A DNA stretch of 32,730 nt from an uncultured Bacteroidales bacterium (GTDB lineage Bacteria > Bacteroidota > Bacteroidia > Bacteroidales > UBA932). How positions within the stretch are numbered: position 1 is the first letter of the stretch; the number at the start of each line of letters is the position of its first letter. Below are positions 7,513-16,003 of the stretch, piece after piece. The notes under the pieces are model-generated. The model had not been told where the DNA came from. It worked only from the letters and a program-made list of their open reading frames with translations, and did no database searches. A program made the position numbers and the translations under genes. Where the stretch lies: contig ONBM01000027.1 of assembly GCA_900316045.1 (NCBI GenBank), positions 1-32,730 on the forward strand. The letters are read 5' to 3'.

Positions 7513-10442
7513 TGAAAAAGTTTTTATCTCTTATTTTGTTGTTTGTTGCTATTGGGCTTCATGCCCAGATAGCAATTAAAGGAACTGTGACATCTGGTGA
7601 TGACGGTAGCGCTCTACCAGGCGTTTCTGTCGTTATCAAGGGCACACCTACAGGTGTCTCTACAGACCTTAATGGTTCCTATTCTATTAACATTCCCAAT
7701 AAGGATGCTGTCCTTGTATTCTCTTTCATAGGATTCTCTACTCAGGAAATCCTGGTCGAAAACAGGCAAGTAATAGACGTGGTAATGTCTGTTGATCAGA
7801 ATGTTCTTGATGATGTCGTAGTAGTAGGATATAGCACTAAGTCGAGGAATGAAATCACAAGTGCCGTTGCAGTCGTCAATTCCGACAAGCTCCTTGATGT
7901 ATCCAGTCCGAACATTGGCGATATGCTGCAAGGAAAAGTTTCCGGTGTCTCTGTCATTAAGGGCAGCGGAGCCCCTGGGGCCGAGCCTGTAATTAGAATT
8001 AGGGGTGTGTCGTCAATGAATGCGCCCCAGGACCCACTCTATGTCGTCGATGGAATAATAGGAGGGACCTATGATCCTAATGATGTCGAGAGCATCACGG
8101 TACTGAAGGATGCGGGTTCAACGGGAATGTATGGTGCTCAGGCTAACGGTGGCGTCATCGTTGTCACGACAAAGAAGGCCAAATCCAGCGATATGCAGAT
8201 TAACTTCAAAGCTAACTTCGGAGTTACTACCGCAGATTTCTCGAGACAGCAGAGAATGAATGGGCGCGAGCTCTATAATTACTACAGAGAGTATTTCAGG
8301 GACCCTGAAACCCACCTTGTCGACGATGTCGCCTTCAATAATGCTTTGCCTAAGTCAGTACTGGATGCCGATACTGATTGGAGAAGGCTTGTATTTGACC
8401 CGGGATTCATTCAGAACTATTATCTTTCTGTCTCTGGGAAAAGCGGGAAACATTCATACTATGATGGAATCTCATTCTACGATGAAGACGGTGTCTTAAA
8501 GAAGACGGGGTACAGCCATATAAATATACGTTCAAACAATACGTTTGAAATAGCTAAGTGGCTTACGATCACCAGTAATCTTGATGTCGCAGCTAGAAAG
8601 CAGAAATATATGGATAGCAACATCATGTATTATCTCGATGAGGCTCTTCCTTGGGATAGTCCTTATGATGAAAATGGAAGCCTTATTCATTTCTCTAACG
8701 CTGATGGAATCTGGATGCGAGACAAGATTAACCCTCTGTGGGCCTTTGAAGGAAACAACATGAAATACCAAACAAAGTCCTTTGGCGTTGATTATGACCT
8801 AGTTCTCAATTTTAAGATCACAAATTGGCTGTCGTTCGTATCTCAAAATAGAGCATCTCTTAGCACTTCAAAGGATCACCAGCATCGTTCTTCTGTCGTC
8901 GAGTATATGCAGTCGGGGGATCAGCTGACCGAGTCGCAGACTTTGAATTACGGCGGAATTTCCACGAACATGTTCAAGGCAGACAAGACATTTGGCAAGC
9001 ATAGCATAAACGGACTCATTGGTTATGAGGCTCAGATGGATTGGTATGAGTCTGTTTTAGGTGAGGGCAAAGGACTTCCATACGGCCTTTATGTCCTAGA
9101 TGTTGTTTCTTCATCCAAGAATGTAGGAGGAACTCACTCTAAGACAGGCATGCAGTCCATGATATCGCAAGCTAACTATAATTATGCATGGAAGTATTTT
9201 CTAACAGCATCGTTCCGTATTGACCAGTCGTCTACGTTCAATTCAGATAACAGAACGGCCTATTTCCCTTCAGTTTCAGGATCTTGGCTCATAAGTAATG
9301 AGCCTTTCATGAAGGACATTTCTTACATCTCGAATCTTAAGCTGAAAGCTAGCTGGGGAAAGACCGGAATGAAGGACATAGGGGCTGCAAAGTTCCTTGA
9401 CTCTTTCGCATATTCCACTCAATATGACAACAACACGGCAGCCGTTCCTACTCAGATGGCTAACCCGAACCTGAAGTGGGAGCAGACAACGCAGAACAAC
9501 ATTGGCGTGGAGATCGGGTTCTTCAATAGGGTTAATCTCGATTTTAACGCCTACTACAACAAGACTGACGACTTGCTTGTCTACAGGGATCTTCCACCAT
9601 CCGGCGGATTTTCTTCCCAGTGGCAGAACCTAGGGGCAGATGTCAATAAAGGGTTTGAGATTGCGATTAATGTGATTCCTCTTCAGACTAAAGATTGGAA
9701 TCTGGACATGAATTTTTCTATTTCTTACAACAAGAATAAACTTTCTGGATTTGGAGACAACAAGATATTCAAGTCTACGTTTGATGGCGTGATGCAAGTT
9801 TATGAAAATGGTGAGTCACTTTACACATGGTATCTGAAGGAGTACGCCGGAATAGATCCAGCGACTGGACGGCAGCAGTACGTAGATGCAGATGGCAACC
9901 TCACTTATGATTACGCAAGCGCCAGATATACTGAGTGTGGATCAGCGCTCTCACCTTGGATGGGGGGCGTTTCCGCAAGGCTATCTTATAAGAACTGGAC
10001 ACTCAACGCTTCAGGCAGTTTCGCATGGGGTTCTAAGCTATATGGAAGGCAGCGTGCGAGCACTCTAGCGACTTTTGTCGACAATTCGCTCAAGCCTTCA
10101 TCTGACGACAAGCTTTGGAGGGAGCCAGGAGACAAAGCTACCATTGGATCTCCAGCATATGCGACGGCACATCTCATTCACAGCGGATATATCGTCGATG
10201 GCAACTATTTCAAACTCAGAAACGTGTCTCTGCAGTACACTTTCCCTAAGGAGATTCTCGGAAAGTGTGAGCTTTCTCTTGGAATTGCCTGCGACAATCT
10301 TTTGACACTGACATCTGTCTGGGGAGCTGATCCAGAGGCATCCATTGGCTCAGATAATTCAATACCGGGAAGGCTTTATGGAATGGATAACCGCTACCCT
10401 AACAAGCGGCAGTATATGTTCCAGGTTAATCTTAAATTCTAA
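7512..10442 (+). CDS. susC: SusC-like TonB-dependent outer-membrane glycan transporter
   Basis: A 976-residue outer-membrane transporter. A signal peptide (about residues 1-19, ending LHAQ) precedes a carboxypeptidase-regulatory-like domain (about 22-98, starting KGTVTSGDDGSALPGVSVV). Then come the TonB box/plug region (VLDDVVVVGYST, later QDPLYVVDGI and GGVIVVTTKKA) and a long beta-barrel ending in an aromatic C-terminus (QVNLKF). The CarboxypepD_reg extension plus plug motifs are the SusC/RagA hallmark. It imports oligosaccharides captured by the adjacent SusD, powered by TonB. The gene starts on the last base of the GH36 stop codon. The protein is at the usual length and shows no truncation. 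Confidence 0.95.
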   Translation: MKKFLSLILLFVAIGLHAQIAIKGTVTSGDDGSALPGVSVVIKGTPTGVSTDLNGSYSINIPNKDAVLVFSFIGFSTQEILVENRQVIDVVMSVDQNVLDDVVVVGYSTKSRNEITSAVAVVNSDKLLDVSSPNIGDMLQGKVSGVSVIKGSGAPGAEPVIRIRGVSSMNAPQDPLYVVDGIIGGTYDPNDVESITVLKDAGSTGMYGAQANGGVIVVTTKKAKSSDMQINFKANFGVTTADFSRQQRMNGRELYNYYREYFRDPETHLVDDVAFNNALPKSVLDADTDWRRLVFDPGFIQNYYLSVSGKSGKHSYYDGISFYDEDGVLKKTGYSHINIRSNNTFEIAKWLTITSNLDVAARKQKYMDSNIMYYLDEALPWDSPYDENGSLIHFSNADGIWMRDKINPLWAFEGNNMKYQTKSFGVDYDLVLNFKITNWLSFVSQNRASLSTSKDHQHRSSVVEYMQSGDQLTESQTLNYGGISTNMFKADKTFGKHSINGLIGYEAQMDWYESVLGEGKGLPYGLYVLDVVSSSKNVGGTHSKTGMQSMISQANYNYAWKYFLTASFRIDQSSTFNSDNRTAYFPSVSGSWLISNEPFMKDISYISNLKLKASWGKTGMKDIGAAKFLDSFAYSTQYDNNTAAVPTQMANPNLKWEQTTQNNIGVEIGFFNRVNLDFNAYYNKTDDLLVYRDLPPSGGFSSQWQNLGADVNKGFEIAINVIPLQTKDWNLDMNFSISYNKNKLSGFGDNKIFKSTFDGVMQVYENGESLYTWYLKEYAGIDPATGRQQYVDADGNLTYDYASARYTECGSALSPWMGGVSARLSYKNWTLNASGSFAWGSKLYGRQRASTLATFVDNSLKPSSDDKLWREPGDKATIGSPAYATAHLIHSGYIVDGNYFKLRNVSLQYTFPKEILGKCELSLGIACDNLLTLTSVWGADPEASIGSDNSIPGRLYGMDNRYPNKRQYMFQVNLKF

Positions 10443-10453
10443 ACGACTGAGAA

Positions 10454-11992
10454 ATGAAAAAGATATTCAGATATTTATTATATGTCCTGATGTGGATTGC
10501 CATTGCAGGATGTGACCTCGACATCTCTCCTGAGGACTCCATGACAGGAGATCAGATGTCGAACACTCCTGGAGGATTGAATAGCCTTGTAAATGGCTGC
10601 TATTCGATTCTTAAGGATGATCAGGAAGGGCAGTCAGATAACTGCTGGTACCTGAGGCAATATTTCCAGATGAGTGATTTCTCTTCTGATGACGTTACTT
10701 ATGGATGGGGCACCGAAGACAACTTGAACATGATTTTCAAGTATGACCAGCGCACTCCGGAACTCGAGAACTTCACTTCTTTCTGGACCAACAACTACAA
10801 ACTAATCTATGCGGCCAATGTCGCTATTGGCATTGCGGATAAGAGCGAGGCAAGCGAGGAGAACAATTATCTCAAAGGAGAGGCATTATTCCTCAAGGCA
10901 TTTGCCATGCATAATCTTGTAAGATATTTCGCTAAGCCATATTCAGAGGAAAACAAATCCCTCCCCGGCATCATCATCAGAGAGTCAGGTACAGATTCTG
11001 AGAATAAGGCAAGATCTTCAATAGAACAAACATACACCTATATCCTGGATCTTCTAGGCCAGGCAGAGACAGCGTTCTCAAATGCAGCATCCACTAGAAG
11101 CAAGAATAAGGGATTAGCCTCTATAGGTGCTGTCGATGCCCTGTTTTCTAGGGTATATTTGTACATGCGTGACTATGACAAATGCATAGAATATTCCACG
11201 AAAGTCATTGAAAGTGGCACATATGCTCTTGAGACGGCTGAGCAATTCCCAACTTATTTTAGGCAGGCATACTCCGAGCCTGAGACAATCTGGTGCGTGA
11301 AAATGATCCAGACCGACGACCAGGAAAGCGCTTCTGTGGCCAGCATGATAATGACTGCTGGAGGTGGATGCTGGGGTGAGGAAGGATACAGCCCTTCGGT
11401 ACTTGCGGACATGGGATATGGAAGCGCGACTCTTCGTGAAGCTGATGTGCGCTCCAAGTATGTTGAGCCAGCGAATGTCAATTCCAGCAATATTACGCTT
11501 TATCCATGTTCTAAATTCTCCTGGCAGGATGGCTTAAAAACTCTCTGTTCACCGGTTATTTTCAGGCTCGCAGAAATGTATTTGAATAGAGCGGAGGCCT
11601 ATGCCCATAAGAACGAAACACAGAAGGCGCTTGATGACGTTAACAAGGTTAGAAAGAACAGGTTCATCCCAAAGGAAGGCGACGACTTCCTCTACACAAC
11701 AAACTCTCTTACTGGCACTAATATCCTTGACCTTGTGCTTAAAGAGAGAAGGGTTGAATTTGTTTTCGAAGGTTTCAGGTTCTTTGATCTACTCAGGAAC
11801 GGCAAAGACATCGTCAGGAATTACTGGGGATACCAATTGGAATCTTTCGTTCCTGGCCAAAATACTTCATCACTTCCAGGGCTTGATGTCAAGGGCGTCG
11901 TAACTCCTGCTAATTATGACAGGCTGATCTTCCCTATCCCGACACAGGAGATAAGTAATAACGACTTGTGCGAGCAAAATCCAGGTTATTAA
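10454..11992 (+). CDS. susD: SusD/RagB-family surface glycan-binding lipoprotein
   Basis: A 512-residue lipoprotein (lipobox AIAGC, Cys20) with the SusD/RagB helical tetratricopeptide-like fold. Family landmarks are LNSLVNGCYSIL near the N-terminus, the TPR-type helix AEMYLNRAEAYA, LKERRVEFVFEGFRFFDLLRNG, and the C-terminal LIFPIPTQEISNN..CEQNPGY, the classic SusD ending. It sits on the cell surface as the lid of the SusC barrel and captures glycan. It follows susC by 11 bp, the standard arrangement. Glycan specificity cannot be read directly; the operon enzymes suggest GalNAc- or Gal-containing chains. Confidence 0.95.
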   Translation: MKKIFRYLLYVLMWIAIAGCDLDISPEDSMTGDQMSNTPGGLNSLVNGCYSILKDDQEGQSDNCWYLRQYFQMSDFSSDDVTYGWGTEDNLNMIFKYDQRTPELENFTSFWTNNYKLIYAANVAIGIADKSEASEENNYLKGEALFLKAFAMHNLVRYFAKPYSEENKSLPGIIIRESGTDSENKARSSIEQTYTYILDLLGQAETAFSNAASTRSKNKGLASIGAVDALFSRVYLYMRDYDKCIEYSTKVIESGTYALETAEQFPTYFRQAYSEPETIWCVKMIQTDDQESASVASMIMTAGGGCWGEEGYSPSVLADMGYGSATLREADVRSKYVEPANVNSSNITLYPCSKFSWQDGLKTLCSPVIFRLAEMYLNRAEAYAHKNETQKALDDVNKVRKNRFIPKEGDDFLYTTNSLTGTNILDLVLKERRVEFVFEGFRFFDLLRNGKDIVRNYWGYQLESFVPGQNTSSLPGLDVKGVVTPANYDRLIFPIPTQEISNNDLCEQNPGY

Positions 11993-12897
11993 TGTCCAAG
12001 AATATGAAAATCAATAAAATAATTGCTTTAGCCATAACCGCAGGCTTCCTTCTGTCAACAATGTCCTGCGTGCATGATGGAGACTTGAATCTTGACCCTG
12101 TTCCCGACATAGCGTTCACATATACTAGCGATGGTCTGACGTTAACATTCACTTCCGATCCTGCAGACATCTCTGATGTTACATGGTCGACCAGTGATGG
12201 CGGAAGTGGATCAGGGACTACGTTCTCCCATGAATTTCCTTCACCTTCTACATACTGGGTGGAAATGACAGGCACTTACAATGGGAAACAGCAGTCGGTT
12301 TCCACTAAAGTTCTTGTCGCTAAACCTGCAATCGTCAGCATGACGGACAATACTTTGTCGGATTGGGATAATGTCAAATACGAGGACTTTATCTTTACGG
12401 GACAGGAAGAAGGTAGTGTTATAAAGGTCGGAAAGGTCGACTATGACTCTAACTGGCTCTATTTCTATGTCGCTCTTAACGCCTCTGTAATTACTTCCTC
12501 AAATGCGACTGACCTGATTTGGGATTTCTTCATCGATGTAGATGGCGATTCCTCCACAGGATTCAGTTATCATGATGTCGGCGGAGAGTACCTTATTGAA
12601 GGTAAGTTGTTCGATGATGATGCTTGGTATGATGTTTATCCTGGAGTAACTGGAGCAGACTGGTGGGGTGACCCAATTACTGATCCTAAATACGTCAACG
12701 CAATCGTAATTGGAGCACAGGAGAAAACAGATGATGTTTATCGGATTGAGTTCGCTATCAACAGGAGTGTCTACGGTATTACTGGAACGATCGCCGGATT
12801 CGGCTTGTGTCAGTTCGACAATGATTGGAGCGATCTGGACTACATGACTTACGAAGGAAGCACAGCGATTCTACTTTCTCTTGATAAAACTGAATAA
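11992..12897 (+). CDS. surface glycan-binding-like lipoprotein (PKD-like plus C-terminal beta domain)
   Basis: A 301-residue lipoprotein placed directly after susD, where SusE/SusF-type surface glycan-binding proteins usually lie. The ATG at 11992 overlaps the susD stop (TAATG) and gives a signal peptide ending in the lipobox STMSC (Cys26); an ATG at 12004 would also preserve it. Residues about 40-110 resemble a PKD/Ig-like domain (DIAFTYTSDGLTLTF ... YWVEMTGTYNGKQQ). Residues about 115-300 form a separate all-beta domain rich in Trp and Asp (DLIWDFFIDVDGDSSTGF, DWWGDP, GLCQFDNDWSDLDYMTYEG), reminiscent of CBM9/DOMON-like sugar-binding sandwiches with a calcium-binding-like DVDGDSSTG loop. 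It probably helps hold the target glycan at the surface. The exact family is not recognised. Confidence 0.75.
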   Translation: MSKNMKINKIIALAITAGFLLSTMSCVHDGDLNLDPVPDIAFTYTSDGLTLTFTSDPADISDVTWSTSDGGSGSGTTFSHEFPSPSTYWVEMTGTYNGKQQSVSTKVLVAKPAIVSMTDNTLSDWDNVKYEDFIFTGQEEGSVIKVGKVDYDSNWLYFYVALNASVITSSNATDLIWDFFIDVDGDSSTGFSYHDVGGEYLIEGKLFDDDAWYDVYPGVTGADWWGDPITDPKYVNAIVIGAQEKTDDVYRIEFAINRSVYGITGTIAGFGLCQFDNDWSDLDYMTYEGSTAILLSLDKTE

Positions 12898-12922
12898 TCT
12901 TCATAAAGCACATAAATTGTTT

Positions 12923-12955
12923 AAGGTCTGCGGATTCGCATCTGCAGACCTTTTT
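12923..12955 (+). terminator. terminator of the PUL operon
   Basis: A near-perfect hairpin with a 13-bp stem, containing one G-T pair, and a TCGC loop (arms AAGGTCTGCGGAT and ATCTGCAGACCTT) ends in a run of five T at 12951-12955. It lies 25 bp after the last gene of the operon and is a canonical Rho-independent terminator. Confidence 0.9.
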
Positions 12956-13020
12956 CTGACCTCTTCAACGTGTTACACAATAAATTCCATCAGATATGCC
13001 ACAGATAATTGGGTGAAACA

Positions 13021-13054
13021 AATGGCTGCGTAGGAAATCCCTGTCGCAGCCATT
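13021..13054 (-). terminator. probable terminator of the OmpA-family gene
   Basis: A 10-bp perfect inverted repeat (AATGGCTGCG at 13021-13030, CGCAGCCATT at 13045-13054) lies beyond the 3' end of the leftward OmpA-family gene. On the minus strand it is followed by a short T-rich stretch (TTTGTTTC). The T tract is modest and the gene end is 85 bp away, so confidence is moderate. The rest of 12956-13138 shows no gene. Confidence 0.5.
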
Positions 13055-13138
13055 AAAATAATATATCACCATTTCAACCTAGCTGATATGACCTTTACTC
13101 CCGTATGGGTATATCTTTTTAGGCTTATTGATTATTTA

Positions 13139-13822
13139 TTATTCGAGCGTGCCGTTTTCGGCTTTCTGGATCATCTGCTCGTTGGCGGTGATGTAGATTT
13201 CCACGCGGCGGTTCTGCGCTCTGCCTTCAACTGTGTCGTTGGATGCGACAGGTTCTGTGTAGGACTTACCTTCCGTGGTGAGTCTGCTGCTGGCTATTCC
13301 GCAAGTCTTCAGATAAGAAGCGACTGCATCAGCTCTCTGCTGGGAAAGCCTCTCGTTCACTGCATCTGAACCAGTGTTGTCCGTATGTCCGTAGATTGTG
13401 ATGTCGGTGTCCTGCATGTCGGACATTTTCTTGGCGAATTCGGCGAGTTCAGTCTTTGAAGTCTTGGAGAGAGTGTAGCCATTGGTTGGGAAGAGGATTC
13501 CGCTGTTGAACGTCACCTTTACGGCTTTAAGTCCGTTCTGGTCTTCTACTGTTTCAACCTGAGCGTTTTCGAGTTTTTCGAGTTCTTCGGCCTTCTTGTC
13601 CATCTTCTTTCCGATGACAGCACCCGCGCCCGCTCCGACCGCAGTTCCAATAGCAGCACCAATAGCAGCACCTTTGCCATCACCGATTGCGGCACCAATG
13701 CCTGCTCCTATTGCTGCTCCGGCGCCAGATCCGATGAGAGTTCCCTTGCCTGTTTTTGACATGTTCGCGCAGCCTTGGAATATCACGGCTCCGCAAAGGA
13801 AAACTAAAAGATATTTTTTCAT
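13139..13822 (-). CDS. OmpA-family lipoprotein with glycine-zipper segment (YiaD-like)
   Basis: A 227-residue envelope lipoprotein (lipobox IFQGC, Cys18). Residues about 30-72 are a glycine-zipper repeat (GAGAAIGAGIGAAIG and similar), which can insert into or span the outer membrane. A short charged linker (KKMDKKAEELEKLE) follows. Residues about 105-215 form an OmpA-like peptidoglycan-binding domain with YGHTDNTGSDAVNERLSQQRA and GRAQNRRVEI, whose Asp and Arg contact diaminopimelate. The layout matches YiaD-type proteins, which tether the outer membrane to the cell wall. It stands alone on the minus strand. No TAnnTTTG promoter was found in the 136-bp gap upstream, so it may use a different promoter class. 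Confidence 0.9.
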   Translation of the reverse strand: MKKYLLVFLCGAVIFQGCANMSKTGKGTLIGSGAGAAIGAGIGAAIGDGKGAAIGAAIGTAVGAGAGAVIGKKMDKKAEELEKLENAQVETVEDQNGLKAVKVTFNSGILFPTNGYTLSKTSKTELAEFAKKMSDMQDTDITIYGHTDNTGSDAVNERLSQQRADAVASYLKTCGIASSRLTTEGKSYTEPVASNDTVEGRAQNRRVEIYITANEQMIQKAENGTLE

Positions 13823-13899
13823 GATTGATAAATAATTAGGATTGTTTCTAAAATATCATAAAACTCTATGTAATTATAACGAAAAAGTTGAACAATCAA

Positions 13900-13937
13900 A
13901 AAAAGAGCCAGGCTTTACTCCAAGTCCGGCTCTTTTT
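13900..13937 (-). terminator. terminator of gapA
   Basis: A strong hairpin with arms AAAAAGAGCCAGGCTT (13900-13915) and AAGTCCGGCTCTTTTT (13922-13937), pairing with one mismatch and one G-T, and a 6-base loop. It lies 22 bp downstream of the gapA stop on the minus strand, where it ends in a run of T. The plus strand also ends in TTTTT, so it could work in both directions. Confidence 0.9.
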
Positions 13938-13958
13938 GATATTCATGCTGTGAGACGC

Positions 13959-15029
13959 TTAGTTCAGTTCAGCGAAATACTTGATGGTGCGAACCATCTG
14001 AGAAGTGTAAGAGTTCTCATTGTCGTACCAAGAAACAACCTGAACCTCATAGGTGTCGTCGTCAATCTTCACGACCATGGTCTGAGTTGCATCGAACAGA
14101 GAACCGTAGCGCATGCCGAGGATGTCGGAAGAAACGATTTGCTCCTCGGTGTAACCGAAGCTCTCGTTGGCGGCAACCTTCATTGCCTCGTTAACTTTCT
14201 CAACGGTAACATCTTTGCCCTTAACAACAGCATAAAGCAGCGTGGTTGATCCGTCTGGAACAGGGACGCGCTGTGCGGCGCCAATAAGTTTGCCGTTCAG
14301 TTCTGGAAGCACGAGACCGATGGCTTTTGCAGCTCCAGAAGAAGCAGGAGTGATGTTGCAAGCGCCTGCGCGGCTGCGACGAAGATCGCCCTTGCGCTGA
14401 GGACCGTCGAGAATCATCTGGTCGCCAGTGTAAGCGTGGATGGTCTGCATGATGCCGGCCTGTACAGGGAAGGCATTGTTCAGAGCCTGTGCCATAGGAG
14501 CCAAGCAGTTCGTGGTGCAAGAAGCTGCAGAAATGATCTGATCCTCAGGGGTCAGAGTCTTGTGGTTTACGTTATATACAATGGTCTTGAGGTCGTTCCC
14601 GGCAGGAGCAGAAATCACAACCTTCTTAGCTCCAGCCTGGATGTGAGCCATAGCCTTTGCCTTTGAAGTATAGAATCCGGTGCACTCGAGCACAACGTCA
14701 ACATTGAGCTCTCCCCAAGGCAGTTCGGCTGCGTTTGGCTTTGCATAGATGGTAATTTCCTTGCCGTCAACAGTGATGGAGCCAGGAACAGTGACCGTAC
14801 GGCCATCCTCAGCATACTGAGCGTCTTTATAAGTTACTGTGTGAACTGGTTTCTCACCAATTATGCCCTGATATCCACCGTGAGTGGTGTCATATTTCAG
14901 GAGCTGGGCCAGCACTTTAGGGCTGGTCAAGTCGTTGATCGCAACTACATCATAACCAGGAGCTGCAAACATCTGACGGAATGCAAGACGGCCAATGCGA
15001 CCGAAACCATTAATAGCTACTTTAACCAT
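13959..15029 (-). CDS. gapA: type I glyceraldehyde-3-phosphate dehydrogenase
   Basis: A 356-residue glycolytic enzyme oxidising glyceraldehyde-3-phosphate to 1,3-bisphosphoglycerate with NAD. The NAD-binding start [16 protein letters not shown], the catalytic block [13 protein letters not shown] (nucleophile Cys171) and the C-terminal [12 protein letters not shown] are all intact. At 356 residues it is about 20 longer than most family members (around 335), and Cys171 lies correspondingly later than the usual position near 150. The extra sequence therefore falls in the N-terminal half, around [17 protein letters not shown]. It is monocistronic, with its own promoter and terminator. The tagatose pathway of the PUL feeds triose phosphates into this step. 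Confidence 0.97.
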   Translation of the reverse strand: MVKVAINGFGRIGRLAFRQMFAAPGYDVVAINDLTSPKVLAQLLKYDTTHGGYQGIIGEKPVHTVTYKDAQYAEDGRTVTVPGSITVDGKEITIYAKPNAAELPWGELNVDVVLECTGFYTSKAKAMAHIQAGAKKVVISAPAGNDLKTIVYNVNHKTLTPEDQIISAASCTTNCLAPMAQALNNAFPVQAGIMQTIHAYTGDQMILDGPQRKGDLRRSRAGACNITPASSGAAKAIGLVLPELNGKLIGAAQRVPVPDGSTTLLYAVVKGKDVTVEKVNEAMKVAANESFGYTEEQIVSSDILGMRYGSLFDATQTMVVKIDDDTYEVQVVSWYDNENSYTSQMVRTIKYFAELN

Positions 15030-15101
15030 TTTGAATAGAATTTATAATATGTTAAACATTCATTTTCTAACTAACCGCTGCGACCTACTGCAAAAGCGAT
15101 G

Positions 15102-15109
15102 CAAAAGTA
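15102..15109 (-). promoter_or_regulatory. -7 promoter box of gapA
   Basis: The plus strand reads CAAAAGTA, giving TACTTTTG on the minus strand, a full match to TAnnTTTG. It lies 73 bp upstream of the gapA start. A second near-copy, CAAAAGCG, lies at 15091-15098 but lacks the TA. Confidence 0.65.
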
Positions 15110-15131
15110 AGAAAAAAATGATGAAATTGAA

Positions 15132-15139
15132 TATATTTG
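15132..15139 (+). promoter_or_regulatory. -7 promoter box of surE-lpxB
   Basis: TATATTTG matches TAnnTTTG exactly and lies 18 bp before the surE ATG at 15158, which implies a very short leader. It forms a divergent pair with the gapA promoter. Confidence 0.6.
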
Positions 15140-15157
15140 CGGGTGAAAAAAAGCTAG

Positions 15158-15958
15158 ATGAAGACAAATCTGAATATATTGATTACAAACGATGATGGAT
15201 TGCAGTCCAAGGGGATTGATGTGCTGATGCGGATGATGCGACAATTTGGCAGTGTCACCGTCATTGCGCCTAAATTTCCGCAATCCGGCATGTCAATGGC
15301 TGTCAGCTTGGGTGGGAAACCTGTGGCAGTCGAGACTCTGCCATCTGAGGGCACTGTCTATTATGCCAGCTTGGACGGCACTCCTGCCAGCTGCGTGAAA
15401 TTCGCGATCGATGAAGTTTTCAAGGGCAAGCCTGATGTAGTGGTCAGTGGGATAAATCATGGCTACAATGTGGCCAGCGCGGCAAATTATTCGGGCACGC
15501 TCGGGGCTGCGGAAGAGGCTGCCTTGAACGATGTGCCGGGAATCGGCGTTTCTTTAGGGGACATGGATCCTGATGCCGACTTTTCTGCCGTCGAGAAATT
15601 TTTCCCTGGCATATTCATAAAGCTGCTTGAAGGATGGCCGCAGCGTAAAGGAATATATTATAACGTGAATTTCCCAAACTTGAAGACAGAGGAGATCAAG
15701 GGCATTCGCGTCGGCCATCAGGGCATGGGACACTGGGAGGGGCAGTTTGAGCCGTGGACTGGTGAGGACCGGCAGATGCGAGACGGCGAGAGTCTCTATA
15801 CAATCAAGGGACATTTCGTGGATGACACTCCTGCAGAGGACGACCTTGCGGACCACCACATAATCCGAGATGGCTTCATTTCCATCACTGCCCACAACGT
15901 GAATAACACAGATTTCGAGGAAATTAAGCGCATAGGCTATTTAAATGCCGATTTTTGA
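15158..15958 (+). CDS. surE: 5'-nucleotidase SurE
   Basis: A 266-residue SurE-family phosphatase that removes phosphate from nucleoside 5'- and 3'-monophosphates and short polyphosphates. The metal-binding start ILITNDDGLQSKG (Asp12, Asp13), APKFPQSGMSMAVS, the substrate block YYASLDGTPASCVKFA and the VVSGINHGYN motif are all present. Length is normal for SurE (about 250-265). It is cytoplasmic. It is followed by lpxB, a pairing seen in many Bacteroidetes. The 45-bp gap to lpxB contains one palindromic repeat unit. Confidence 0.96.
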   Translation: MKTNLNILITNDDGLQSKGIDVLMRMMRQFGSVTVIAPKFPQSGMSMAVSLGGKPVAVETLPSEGTVYYASLDGTPASCVKFAIDEVFKGKPDVVVSGINHGYNVASAANYSGTLGAAEEAALNDVPGIGVSLGDMDPDADFSAVEKFFPGIFIKLLEGWPQRKGIYYNVNFPNLKTEEIKGIRVGHQGMGHWEGQFEPWTGEDRQMRDGESLYTIKGHFVDDTPAEDDLADHHIIRDGFISITAHNVNNTDFEEIKRIGYLNADF

Positions 15959-15964
15959 TTCTTC

Positions 15965-15985
15965 ATCCTGAGCTTGATTCAGGAT
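15965..15985. repeat. palindromic repeat copy A (surE-lpxB gap)
   Basis: Perfect 7-bp inverted arms ATCCTGA (15965-15971) and TCAGGAT (15979-15985) around the loop GCTTGAT. The 21-bp core differs from copy B (18161-18181) at a single loop position. It starts 6 bp after the surE stop codon and is not in frame with lpxB. It may form a hairpin in the surE-lpxB transcript. Confidence 0.85.
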
Positions 15986-16003
15986 CTTATTCATGTAAAG
16001 GAT

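Noticed and set aside
13596..13835. Antisense frame with Ala/Pro repeats opposite the OmpA-family gene
   Set aside because: It is the mirror of the glycine-zipper codons, with no independent evidence of coding.
15974..16003. Longer lpxB frame
   Set aside because: It reads through the palindromic repeat from a TTG; the family start MAKYYIVAGEASGD begins at 16004.
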